NCBI GenBank assembly: GCA_040757715.1
Contig: JBFLWS010000001.1
Location: 1 to 64,000, forward strand
Direction of reading: 5' to 3'
Length of the DNA: 64,000 nucleotides
Origin: CAIMFV01 sp040757715
Lineage (GTDB): Bacteria > Pseudomonadota > Alphaproteobacteria > Caulobacterales > Caulobacteraceae
Shown: piece by piece, positions 1 to 6,636 of the stretch
How the letters are laid out: each line of letters opens with the position of its first letter
How positions within the stretch are numbered: the stretch's first letter is position 1
Program-made: the position numbers and the translations under genes
The notes under the pieces: generated by a model
What the model was told of the DNA's origin: nothing
The model's input: only the letters and a program-made list of their open reading frames with translations
Database searches by the model: none

Positions 1-119
1 GAAAACTCGCCCTCAACATCCTAAGACAGCACCCCGACAAGGGCTCCATCAAAGGCAAGATCAAGCGCGCCGGATGGGACGACGCCTTCCTGCTCAGCCT
101 CCTCGGCCATATGCGATAG
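1..119 (+). CDS. C-terminal end of an ISAs1-like transposase (cut by window edge)
   Basis: The third forward frame is open from the first bases to a TAG at 117-119. It encodes about 38 residues ending in a basic stretch (SIKGKIKRAGWDDAF) and then LLGHMR. This resembles the conserved C-terminus of ISAs1-family DDE transposases, which end in a Lys/Arg-rich segment, a GW and an aromatic/acidic residue, then a short hydrophobic tail. The rest lies outside the window, so it is unknown whether the element is intact. No terminal inverted repeat could be confirmed downstream. The family assignment is from memory of the motif and is moderately secure. Confidence 0.55.
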   Translation, partial: KLALNILRQHPDKGSIKGKIKRAGWDDAFLLSLLGHMR

Positions 120-209
120 CCCTGCCTCGAAGGGGGAGAGGCCAGAGGATACGCCGCTCAGCCTTAATTGGAGATGCCCGCGAGGCTGAAGCCTAGGTCC
201 ACGCAATAA

Positions 210-247
210 ATGCGAGGATGACAAGAAAGGGATGCGAGGATGACAAG
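210..247. repeat. 16-bp direct repeat, two copies
   Basis: ATGCGAGGATGACAAG occurs at 210-225 and again at 232-247, a 22-bp period, in the short gap between the transposase tail and folE. It could be a small slippage duplication or a scar of mobile-element activity. It lies just upstream of the folE stop, so it is not in the folE promoter. Confidence 0.6.
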
Positions 248-267
248 CATTTTGATCGCTCGAACCC

Positions 268-915
268 TCACCCTTGCCCCGATAGCCGCATGAACTCCAT
301 GCGGGTGCGCATGTCGTCGCGCACGGCGCCGCGGAGCGCGCTGGTGGTGAGGGAGGAGCCCGGGGTGTTGACGCCGCGCAGGGTCATGCAGGAGTGCTCG
401 GCCTCGATGACCACGCCGACCCCGTGCGGCTCCAGCACCTCGTCGATGGCGTCGGCGATCTCGGCGGTGAGCTTTTCCTGGATCTGCAGGCGACGGGCGA
501 AGCCGTTCACCACCCGGGCGAGCTTCGATATGCCCACCACCCGGCCCTTGGGCAGATAGCCCACATGGGCCTTGCCGATCACCGGCAACATGTGATGCTC
601 GCAGAAGCTGACGAAGCGGATGTCCTTGAGGATGACCAGCTGATCATAGCCGCCCACCTCCTCGAAGGTGCGTTCAAGATAGGCGCGAGGGTCGGTCTCA
701 TAGCCGGCGAACAGCTCAAGATAGGAGCGCGCCACCCGGGCCGGGGTGTCGAGCAGCCCCTCGCGGGCGGGATCATCGCCGGCCCAGCGGATCAGGGTCT
801 GTACGGCGGCCTCGGCCTCGGCCTTGGATGGACGGTCGCCGTTGGGACGGCCCGCGCGCGGCGGCACCTGCGAATCCACATTGGCCGGATCGTCCAGCAG
901 CACCTGGTTTCTCAT
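268..915 (-). CDS. folE: GTP cyclohydrolase I
   Basis: Catalyses GTP to 7,8-dihydroneopterin triphosphate, the first step of tetrahydrofolate (and in some bacteria queuosine) synthesis; cytosolic homodecamer. The 215 residues have the family length and a typical variable N-terminus of about 30 residues. The zinc ligands can be read as Cys105 and His108 in the FCEHH motif and Cys176 in the HSCMTLRG motif; His107 matches the catalytic histidine. The C-terminal block with SSLTTSALRGA is also characteristic. It stands alone, downstream on the minus strand from the helicase gene, with about 100 bp between them. This is the zinc-dependent FolE type, not FolE2. Confidence 0.96.
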   Translation of the reverse strand: MRNQVLLDDPANVDSQVPPRAGRPNGDRPSKAEAEAAVQTLIRWAGDDPAREGLLDTPARVARSYLELFAGYETDPRAYLERTFEEVGGYDQLVILKDIRFVSFCEHHMLPVIGKAHVGYLPKGRVVGISKLARVVNGFARRLQIQEKLTAEIADAIDEVLEPHGVGVVIEAEHSCMTLRGVNTPGSSLTTSALRGAVRDDMRTRMEFMRLSGQG

Positions 916-1016
916 GAACAGCGTTCCTTATGCCCTGCTGATATAGTTGGAACAGCAAGAGGCGTACGCAAGGGCGGGACCGTCGGCGGCGCCCTTGCGA
1001 TGATGGATAGCGAGGG

Positions 1017-3395
1017 TCAGCTCTTTTCCACGAAGCTGTCCAGCACCCGCTTCTCGCCGGCCTTGTCGAAGTTGACGGTGAGCTTGGCCCCTTCCACCAG
1101 GGTGACGCGGCCATAGCCGAACTTCTGGTGGAACACCTTGTCGCCGACGCCGAAGGCGCCCGAGCCCGCAGTGGGATCGGAGGAGGCGATGAGCTTGCCG
1201 TCGCCCTCGATCACCTGGGCCCGGCCATAGCCCCGCGCCACGCCGGCGGGGGGCGTGAAGCTTGGCCGGCCTTGCGCACGGCGCCAGCCGGGGGAGGTGT
1301 AGGCCGAGCCGAAACTGCCCGCCTCGTCCCAGCGCGAAGCCGGTTCGCGCATGCCAGGACCGCCCCCGTAATAGCCGGTCTCGCTCTTGGCCTCCACGTG
1401 ATCGGGGGGCAGTTCGTCCACGAAGCGGGAGGGAAGCTGGGTGGTCCAGCGGCCATAGACCAGGCGATTGGCCACGAAGGAGAGGCGCGCCTCCTCCTTG
1501 GCCCGGGTGATGCCCACATAGGCCAGGCGGCGTTCTTCTTCGAGGCCCTTCTCGCCCTTCTCATCCATGGAGCGCTGCGAGGGGAACACGCCTTCCTCCC
1601 AGCCGGGCAGGAAGACGAGGGGGAATTCGAGCCCCTTGGCCGAGTGCAGCGTCATGATCTGCACCGAATCGTCGGCGTCGGCGCGCTCGATGTCCATCAC
1701 CAGGGACACATGCTCCAGATAGGCCTGGAGGCTGTCGAAGGCCCCCATGGACTGGATCAGCTCCTTGAGGTTGTCGAGCCGCCCCTGCGCCTGGGGGCTG
1801 CGGTCGACCCTGAGCGCATCGGTGTAGCCGCTCTCCTCAAGGATGGTCTCGGCGAGCTCGGTGTGCGGCAGGGCGGCGGCGCGCTCGCGCCAGCGGTCGA
1901 GGTCGCGCAGGAAGCCGCCCAGCGCCGTGCGAGTGCGGGCGGGCAGCTCGTCGGTCTTGACGAGTTCGCGGGCGGCGGCGGTGGCCGACACCCCTTCCAG
2001 CCGGGCCAGGGACAGGAGCTTCGACACCGAGCTCTCGCCGATGCCGCGCTTGGGCGTATTGACGATGCGCTCGAAGGCGAGGTCGTCGTCGGGGCTCTGC
2101 ACCAGGCGCAGATAGGCGTGGGCGTCGCGGATCTCAGCCCGCTCGAAGAAGCGCGGTCCGCCCACCACCACATAGGGGATCTGCAGTAGCACGAAGCGCT
2201 CTTCAAAGGCGCGCATCTGGAATGAGGCCCGCACCAGCACCGCCGCCTCGCGATAGCGCCGGCCGGAGCGGCGCCAGGTCTCCAGCTCGTCGGCGATGAG
2301 GCGGGCCTCGGCCTCGCCATCCCACACGCCGCGCACCTTGACCTTCTCGCCGCCCACGGCCTCGGTCCATAGGGTCTTGCCTAGCCGGCCCTTGTTGGCG
2401 CGGATCAGGCCAGAGGCCGCGGCGAGGATATGGGCGGTGGAGCGGTAGTTGCGCTCCAGCCGGATCACCGCCGCGCCCGGGAAGTCGCGCTCGAAGCGCA
2501 GGATGTTGTCCACCTCGGCCCCGCGCCAGCCGTAGATGGACTGGTCGTCGTCGCCCACGCAGCAGATGTTCTTGCGCCCCTGGGCCAGCAGCCGCAGCCA
2601 CAGATACTGGGCCACGTTGGTGTCCTGATACTCGTCCACCAGGATGTAGCGGAAGCGGGCGTGGTAGTCGGCGAGGATGTCCGGATGCTCGGTGAAGAGC
2701 GTCAGATTGTGCAAGAGAAGATCGCCGAAATCGCAGGCGTTCAGCGCGATCAGCCGCTCCTGATACTGGCGATAGAGGTCTACCGCCCGCCCGCCGCGCG
2801 GGCCTGGCGCGAAGTGGTCGCCCTCGCTAGCCGGCACCTTGGTCGGAACCCAGCCGCGGTTCTTCCACTGGTCGATGAGGCCGGCCAGGTGCCGGGCGGT
2901 CCAGCGCTTGGAATCGAGGTTCTCCGCCTCGATCAGCTGCTTCAACAACCGCTCCTGGTCGTCGGTGTCGAGGATGGTGAAGCTGGAGCGCAGACCCACC
3001 AGCTCGGCGTGGCGACGCAGGATCTGGGCGGCGATGGCGTGGAAGGTGCCGAGCCAGCGTAGGCCCTCCGAGGCCGGGCCGATCTGGGCGGCGATGCGCT
3101 CGCGCATCTCCCGCGCGGCCTTGTTGGTGAAGGTGACGGCCAAGAGCTCCCACGGCTTGCCCCGGCCGGTGGCGAGGATGTGAGCGAGGCGGGTGGTGAG
3201 CACCCGGGTCTTGCCCGTGCCGGCCCCAGCCAGCACCAGCACCGGCCCCTCCACCGTCTCCACAGCGGCCCGCTGCTCGGGGTTCAGCCCGTCGAGATAG
3301 ATGGCCGGCGGCTGGGGCCTGGCGAGGTCGGAAAGGCGCGGGGCAGGATCGAGGTCAGGCAAGGGATCAGAATGGGCCGTCAGGATGGGGGACAC
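1017..3395 (-). CDS. pcrA: UvrD/PcrA-type superfamily 1 DNA helicase
   Basis: ATP-dependent 3'-5' DNA helicase for nucleotide excision and mismatch repair and for removing RecA or stalled polymerases. Walker A (AGAGTGKT) is at about residues 56-63 of the proposed protein, motif II reads LVDEYQDTN, and GDDDQSIYGWRGA, RNYRST, TLHSAKGLEF and YVGITRAKE follow in order. The C-terminal segment (VGDKVFHQKFGYGRV) matches the Tudor-like domain of UvrD/PcrA that contacts RNA polymerase. The frame is open to an ATG at 3482, but the extra 29 codons look non-coding and contain promoter-like sequence (TACAAAT). I therefore prefer the GTG at 3395, giving 792 aa. The start is uncertain; the function is not. 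Confidence 0.93.
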   Translation of the reverse strand: MSPILTAHSDPLPDLDPAPRLSDLARPQPPAIYLDGLNPEQRAAVETVEGPVLVLAGAGTGKTRVLTTRLAHILATGRGKPWELLAVTFTNKAAREMRERIAAQIGPASEGLRWLGTFHAIAAQILRRHAELVGLRSSFTILDTDDQERLLKQLIEAENLDSKRWTARHLAGLIDQWKNRGWVPTKVPASEGDHFAPGPRGGRAVDLYRQYQERLIALNACDFGDLLLHNLTLFTEHPDILADYHARFRYILVDEYQDTNVAQYLWLRLLAQGRKNICCVGDDDQSIYGWRGAEVDNILRFERDFPGAAVIRLERNYRSTAHILAAASGLIRANKGRLGKTLWTEAVGGEKVKVRGVWDGEAEARLIADELETWRRSGRRYREAAVLVRASFQMRAFEERFVLLQIPYVVVGGPRFFERAEIRDAHAYLRLVQSPDDDLAFERIVNTPKRGIGESSVSKLLSLARLEGVSATAAARELVKTDELPARTRTALGGFLRDLDRWRERAAALPHTELAETILEESGYTDALRVDRSPQAQGRLDNLKELIQSMGAFDSLQAYLEHVSLVMDIERADADDSVQIMTLHSAKGLEFPLVFLPGWEEGVFPSQRSMDEKGEKGLEEERRLAYVGITRAKEEARLSFVANRLVYGRWTTQLPSRFVDELPPDHVEAKSETGYYGGGPGMREPASRWDEAGSFGSAYTSPGWRRAQGRPSFTPPAGVARGYGRAQVIEGDGKLIASSDPTAGSGAFGVGDKVFHQKFGYGRVTLVEGAKLTVNFDKAGEKRVLDSFVEKS

Positions 3396-3563
3396 GAGCG
3401 AAGTCGGAATCGCGAGGGGAACATTTGTAGCACACGCCACGCCCCTCGCGAGCCTGAAGCGCGAGGTGAAGATCATGAACATCGCGCAGCTCGTCGCGAG
3501 ATTCGGCTCGCGGCCGTCGGCGGGTTATATGTGTGGGCGGCGGCTTACTTATGGAGGCGAGAC

Positions 3564-3803
3564 ATGCGGACTTTCAACCTCCGGCACGCCAAGGCGAGAT
3601 TTCCCGCCCTTGTCGACCGAGCCGCCAGGGGTGAGACCATCGCGATCGCCCGGCGCGGCAAGCCCGTGGCGTGCCTAATCCCGATCGAGGCAGTAGAAAT
3701 CGCCCCCAACCCGCCTGAACGCCAGCGTCCTAGCTTCGCCAGCTTTTTACAAACCTTTCCCGGCGGGGAGTTCGAACGCAATCCTAAGCCCTCGCCGACA
3801 TAG
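3564..3803 (+). CDS. Orphan Phd/YefM-type antitoxin
   Basis: A 79-residue protein starting with MRTFNLRHAKARFPALVDRA and followed by GETIAIARRGKPVACLIP. This is the classic Phd/YefM N-terminal DNA-binding and dimerisation domain, in which antitoxins bind their own promoter and neutralise a toxin with the C-terminal tail. A good ribosome binding site (ATGGAGGCGAGAC) precedes the ATG. The tail (residues 50-79) is Pro/Phe-rich and probably disordered. No PIN, Doc or RelE toxin follows: the next gene is on the other strand and unrelated. It is therefore an orphan antitoxin, or the remains of a pair. Confidence 0.8.
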   Translation: MRTFNLRHAKARFPALVDRAARGETIAIARRGKPVACLIPIEAVEIAPNPPERQRPSFASFLQTFPGGEFERNPKPSPT

Positions 3804-3894
3804 GCGCTTTCAACCCGCCGGGGCCAAGCAAGCGGTTGGCGCGCGCCTTCGCGGTATATGAACGCCGCGTCAGCGCGTCACCAGACTTCTCCAC

Positions 3895-4407
3895 TCACCC
3901 CGGCAGGCCGCCGATATAGTCCGGCTTGCCGATTTCCACGCCGTTGTGGCGCAGGATGGCGTAGGCCGTGGTGACGTGGAAATAGAAGTTCGGCAGGGCG
4001 AAGTGGATCAGATAGGCCTTGGCCGGAAACACCATGTCCTGGCCGCGCAGCTTCAGGGTCACGCTGCGGTCCTCCGCGCCGTCGAAGGCGCTGACCGGCA
4101 GGGCCTGGATGAAGGCCACGGTCGAAGCGATGCGGGCCTGGAGTTCGGGGATCGTGGTCTCAGTGTCCGGATGGCTCGGGACTTCCACTTCAGCCAGGCG
4201 CGCGGCGCAGCCCTTGGCGGTGTCGCAAGCGATCTGCACCTGACGGCTGAGCGGATGCATGTCCGGGGCGAGGCGAGCGGAAACGAGCACCAGCGGGTCA
4301 AAGCCTTTGGCCTCGGCGTGGGCCGTCGCCTTGTCGAGGAAGGCGGAGAGGTTCTGAAGCATCTTCAGGAACGCCGGCGCGGAGGCGTCGTACACGGATA
4401 GCGGCAT
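3895..4407 (-). CDS. DUF1993 family protein
   Basis: 170 residues matching the DUF1993 family, which spans nearly the whole protein. Recognisable features are the N-terminal SVYDASAPAFLKMLQNLSAF helix, the LAPDMHPLSRQVQIACDTAK block and the C-terminal LPNFYFHVTTAYAILRHNGV. The family is predicted to be a helical DinB-like four-helix bundle; no biochemical function is established. It has no signal peptide and is probably cytosolic. It is transcribed separately from the ribbon-helix-helix gene upstream on the same strand (62-bp gap). Confidence 0.85.
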   Translation of the reverse strand: MPLSVYDASAPAFLKMLQNLSAFLDKATAHAEAKGFDPLVLVSARLAPDMHPLSRQVQIACDTAKGCAARLAEVEVPSHPDTETTIPELQARIASTVAFIQALPVSAFDGAEDRSVTLKLRGQDMVFPAKAYLIHFALPNFYFHVTTAYAILRHNGVEIGKPDYIGGLPG

Positions 4408-4469
4408 GGACGGGGCTCAGTTCATTTCTTGGCGACGCGTTATATCGCGACTTCGCCGATATAGGCCGC

Positions 4470-4715
4470 TCAGGCGCTGATGCGAGGGGCGTCGCGGCTC
4501 AGGGTCAGTCCGAGGGCGAAATTCAGCGCCGCCACGCGACAGGCCGAGGCTAGCGGCCGTTCGCCGCGCCGGGAGTCCAGCTCGACGATGAGATTCTGCA
4601 GGCTGAGGCCCCTTTGCCGCGCCACGGCGTCCAGGGCCTGCCAGAATTCCGGCTCCAGGGCCACCGAGGTGCGATGGCCGCTGAGCGAGAGGGAGCGTTT
4701 CTTCAGTCCGTCCAT
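4470..4715 (-). CDS. Ribbon-helix-helix domain protein
   Basis: An 81-residue protein (from the ATG at 4715) of the short ribbon-helix-helix type. The beta strand RTSVALEPEFWQAL is followed by a helix, the turn RGLSLQNLI and a second helix, which is the MetJ/Arc fold used by small dimeric DNA-binding regulators. A TTG twelve codons upstream could extend it, but the ATG gives the normal family N-terminus. In many alphaproteobacteria such a gene neighbours a DUF4169 gene. Here the DUF4169 gene lies about 620 bp upstream on the same strand, with one plus-strand gene between. The target is unknown. Confidence 0.8.
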   Translation of the reverse strand: MDGLKKRSLSLSGHRTSVALEPEFWQALDAVARQRGLSLQNLIVELDSRRGERPLASACRVAALNFALGLTLSRDAPRISA

Positions 4716-4877
4716 GGGGATAAAAATCGTGCGCCTCGGGCTCGGGATCAAGACGGGTCGGTATCATCGCCGCGAATTGCAGGTTTCACGAACTCGCCAT
4801 AGACCCGAGCCTCCGCGTTGGTTAACCATATTCACCTGTAAGCCCGCCATAAGGGCCGCCATCCAGGGAGACTGCAC

Positions 4878-5183
4878 ATGTCGGTACACGGGGAGTTCAA
4901 GCTTACCATCAATGCGCCGGACGGGGTGCACAATGTCACCGCCTCGGTGGACCTGGACGGCGATAAGCTGACCGGCACGCTGAAGGATGCGACCACCGGC
5001 GTCTCCACGGCGATCAAGGACGGCCACGCTCACGACGGCGCCCTGCATTTCAAGGTGCACGTGGACAATCCGCCGGCCGATCTGGAATTCAAGGGCAAGT
5101 GCGACGACACCGCCTGCACCACCCTCACCGGCGAAGTGAAGGGCCCCTTGGGCGCCGCGCCGTTCAAGGGCGTGCGTGCCTAA
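4878..5183 (+). CDS. Conserved small beta-rich protein, function unknown
   Basis: 101 residues preceded by AGGGAG at good spacing. The sequence alternates short polar and hydrophobic stretches typical of antiparallel beta strands (FKLTINAPDG, VTASVDLDGDKLTGTLKD, LHFKVHV, LTGEVKGPLG) and ends in APFKGVRA. The repeated 'xGxKLTG / tLTGEVKG' layout recalls small beta-barrel proteins seen as single domains or C-terminal modules in other bacteria. There is no signal peptide. It contains one Cys pair (KCDDTACTT) that might form a disulfide or bind metal. I do not recognise a named family. It stands alone between opposite-strand genes. Confidence 0.7.
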   Translation: MSVHGEFKLTINAPDGVHNVTASVDLDGDKLTGTLKDATTGVSTAIKDGHAHDGALHFKVHVDNPPADLEFKGKCDDTACTTLTGEVKGPLGAAPFKGVRA

Positions 5184-5218
5184 TCTAAAACGCAGTTTGA
5201 GTTTTCAGCGGCGGGCCC

Positions 5219-5268
5219 AGAGCATTTTCCGAAAAGTGGAAACCGGTTTTCGGTCGAAAAATGCTCTA
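5219..5268. repeat. Dispersed palindromic repeat, copy 1
   Basis: An imperfect palindrome with outer arms AGAGCATTTT and AAAATGCTCT around the core AAAGTGGAAACCGGTTTTC. The same core occurs at 6570-6594 and 13886-13912. It lies between the convergent ends of the 4878-5183 gene and the DUF4169 gene, so it could fold as a hairpin in either transcript. Repeats of this type are common between genes in alphaproteobacterial chromosomes. Confidence 0.85.
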
Positions 5269-5283
5269 AATTCAATTGGATAT

Positions 5284-5319
5284 GAGCAAAATCCGATTCT
5301 ATTTGATCGGATTTTGCTC
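5284..5319. repeat. Perfect 14-bp inverted repeat (REP-like hairpin)
   Basis: GAGCAAAATCCGAT (5284-5297) and its exact reverse complement (5306-5319) flank an 8-nt loop. It directly follows the dispersed repeat and ends 16 bp before the DUF4169 stop codon. As RNA it would form a strong stem on either strand and may act as a terminator-like or mRNA-stabilising element. It is AT-richer than its surroundings. The sequence type (AGCAAAATCCGATT) is familiar as an intergenic repeat in alphaproteobacteria. Confidence 0.85.
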
Positions 5320-5335
5320 TAAGGGCTCGCCGTTT

Positions 5336-5515
5336 TTATTTGGGGTCGCGTTTCACCCCATCGGTACGGCGCGCCAAGCGGTCCTGCTCAAGCTTGACGG
5401 CGGTCTTTTCCGCCTTGGAGCGGCCGAAGCGCACGCGGTTTTCGGCGGCGGTCGCCTTGGCCGCCAGCTTGGCCTTGGCCTTGCGCGCCTTGTTGAGATT
5501 GATCGGTTCGACCAT
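5336..5515 (-). CDS. DUF4169 family small basic protein
   Basis: A 59-residue, Lys/Arg/Ala-rich protein matching DUF4169: N-terminal EPINLNKARKAKAK followed by RVRFGRSKAEK. A strong ribosome binding site (GGAGGAGC) lies six bases before the ATG at 5515; a GTG immediately upstream is an alternative. Function unknown. In related genomes it is often adjacent to the ribbon-helix-helix gene, which here is separated by one opposite-strand gene and the palindromic repeats. Its charge suggests nucleic-acid or ribosome contact, but that is inference. Confidence 0.85.
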   Translation of the reverse strand: MVEPINLNKARKAKAKLAAKATAAENRVRFGRSKAEKTAVKLEQDRLARRTDGVKRDPK

Positions 5516-5624
5516 CACGCTCCTCCGGCTCCCGACATTACCGCGAATACATGCAAGCTGCGCTAGACGGGGGCAATGGGATTAACCATGTTCGCGGCAC
5601 GCTTTGGGACCAATGAGGGCCGCC

Positions 5625-6023
5625 ATGATTCGATTCCTGCTCAACATCCTGTGGTTCATCTGGGGCGGCTGGCTGTCCGGCCTATTGTGGCTGTTGGGCG
5701 GGTTCCTAATGGCCCTGACCATCGTGGGTCTGCCCTGGGCCTTCGCCGCCTGGCGCATCGCCGGCTTCGCCGTGTGGCCGTTCGGCAAGCGCATCGTCTC
5801 GCGCGCCTCGCAAGGGCATAGCGATATCGGCACCGGCCCGTTCGGGGTGGTGCTGAACGTGATCTGGTTCATCGTGGGCGGCTGGCATATCGCCTTGTCG
5901 CACCTGATCATCGCCGTCACCGAGGCGGTGACCATCATCGGCATCCCCTTCGCCCTGAAGGATCTGCAGCTGGCCCAGCTCGCCCTCGCCCCCGTGGGCC
6001 AGACCTGGGAGCACGTGGACTAA
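5625..6023 (+). CDS. YccF family inner-membrane protein
   Basis: 132 residues from the ATG at 5625 (preceded by GAGGG; an in-frame TTG and ATG lie slightly upstream). It contains two copies of the YccF (DUF307) domain: LLNILWFIWGGW...GLPWAFAAWRIA and VLNVIWFIVGGWHIA...GIPFALKDLQLA. About four hydrophobic segments predict an inner-membrane protein. No function is established for the family. It ends six bases before the convergent DUF29 gene. Confidence 0.9.
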   Translation: MIRFLLNILWFIWGGWLSGLLWLLGGFLMALTIVGLPWAFAAWRIAGFAVWPFGKRIVSRASQGHSDIGTGPFGVVLNVIWFIVGGWHIALSHLIIAVTEAVTIIGIPFALKDLQLAQLALAPVGQTWEHVD

Positions 6024-6029
6024 AGGGGA

Positions 6030-6515
6030 TTAGCGGTCACCAGCGAGGGGAAAGGCCTGGTCCAGCGGGTCGTTCGCCTCGCCCATGATCTCGTCCCAGG
6101 TCCAGCGCCGGGCAGGGTCGATGGCGGCGTCGGGCTCATAGGATTCAAAGTCCAGAGCGGCCATTTCGGCGCCCTTGGCGTGCAAGGGCTCCAGCTCGCC
6201 CGCGATCATGCGTCGGATGCTCGGCGTGGCTGCGCGGGCGGCAGAATCCCGAAAATTGACGATTTCCCGCTTCCAGTGACCCACAGGCTCCCGCCGCCGC
6301 GTCGCGTGCAGCTTGTAGAGATGTTCGAGGATCAGGCGCACGGCGCTGGTCACGGCGCGATAGTCCGATTTTCCCAAGTCCTCGATCTCCTCGGCCAAGC
6401 GGTCGTAGTCGAGAGTCTTGTCGGAACCCGCACGGGCGCGCAGAGCGGCGGCCTGGGCCTGGGTCCACAGGTAGAAGTCGGTGTCGTAGAGCGTGGCGGA
6501 AGCGTCGTCGGCCAT
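6030..6515 (-). CDS. DUF29 domain protein
   Basis: 161 residues of the DUF29 family. It begins with the typical YDTDFYLWTQAQAAALRARA segment, continues with YDRLAEEIEDLGKSDYRAVTSAVRLILEHLYKL, and has a Trp-containing C-terminus. The family is common in cyanobacteria and alphaproteobacteria as single genes; function unknown, and a nuclease-related role has been speculated. No partner gene is seen. It is cytosolic by composition. Confidence 0.88.
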   Translation of the reverse strand: MADDASATLYDTDFYLWTQAQAAALRARAGSDKTLDYDRLAEEIEDLGKSDYRAVTSAVRLILEHLYKLHATRRREPVGHWKREIVNFRDSAARAATPSIRRMIAGELEPLHAKGAEMAALDFESYEPDAAIDPARRWTWDEIMGEANDPLDQAFPLAGDR

Positions 6516-6555
6516 GGCGGCAGTCTAGCACAGACCGCCGCCATAACGATGCGAC

Positions 6556-6624
6556 AGAGCGGGCCCAGGAAAAGTGGGAACCGGTTTTCCGCCCAATCTT
6601 GCTTAAAGATTCGGGGGCCGCTCT
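6556..6624. repeat. Dispersed palindromic repeat, copy 2
   Basis: Contains the core GGAAAAGTGGGAACCGG continuing into TTTTCCGCCC. It is bounded by outer arms AGAGCGGgCCC and GGGGCCGCTCT, with a second small stem (AATCTTGC/TTAAAGATT region) inside. It lies in the gap between the DUF29 gene start and the fumC stop, so it could end or stabilise the fumC transcript. Same family as the copies at 5219 and 13886. Confidence 0.85.
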
Positions 6625-6636
6625 AACTAGAAATAC

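Noticed and set aside
3405..3425. Possible LexA box (GTTC-N7-GTTC) upstream of the helicase gene
   Set aside because: Only one GTTC half matches; the second half reads GATT at the required spacing, so it does not meet the consensus.
3396..3482. N-terminal extension of the UvrD/PcrA helicase to the ATG at 3482
   Set aside because: The extra codons are less GC-rich at third positions, carry promoter-like sequence and match nothing in the family; the GTG at 3395 is preferred.
4820..4840. CtrA-like TTAACCAT near the gene at 4878
   Set aside because: Only a half-site is present; the second TTAA at seven-base spacing is missing. Similar half-sites at 5584 and 39605 were also not counted.
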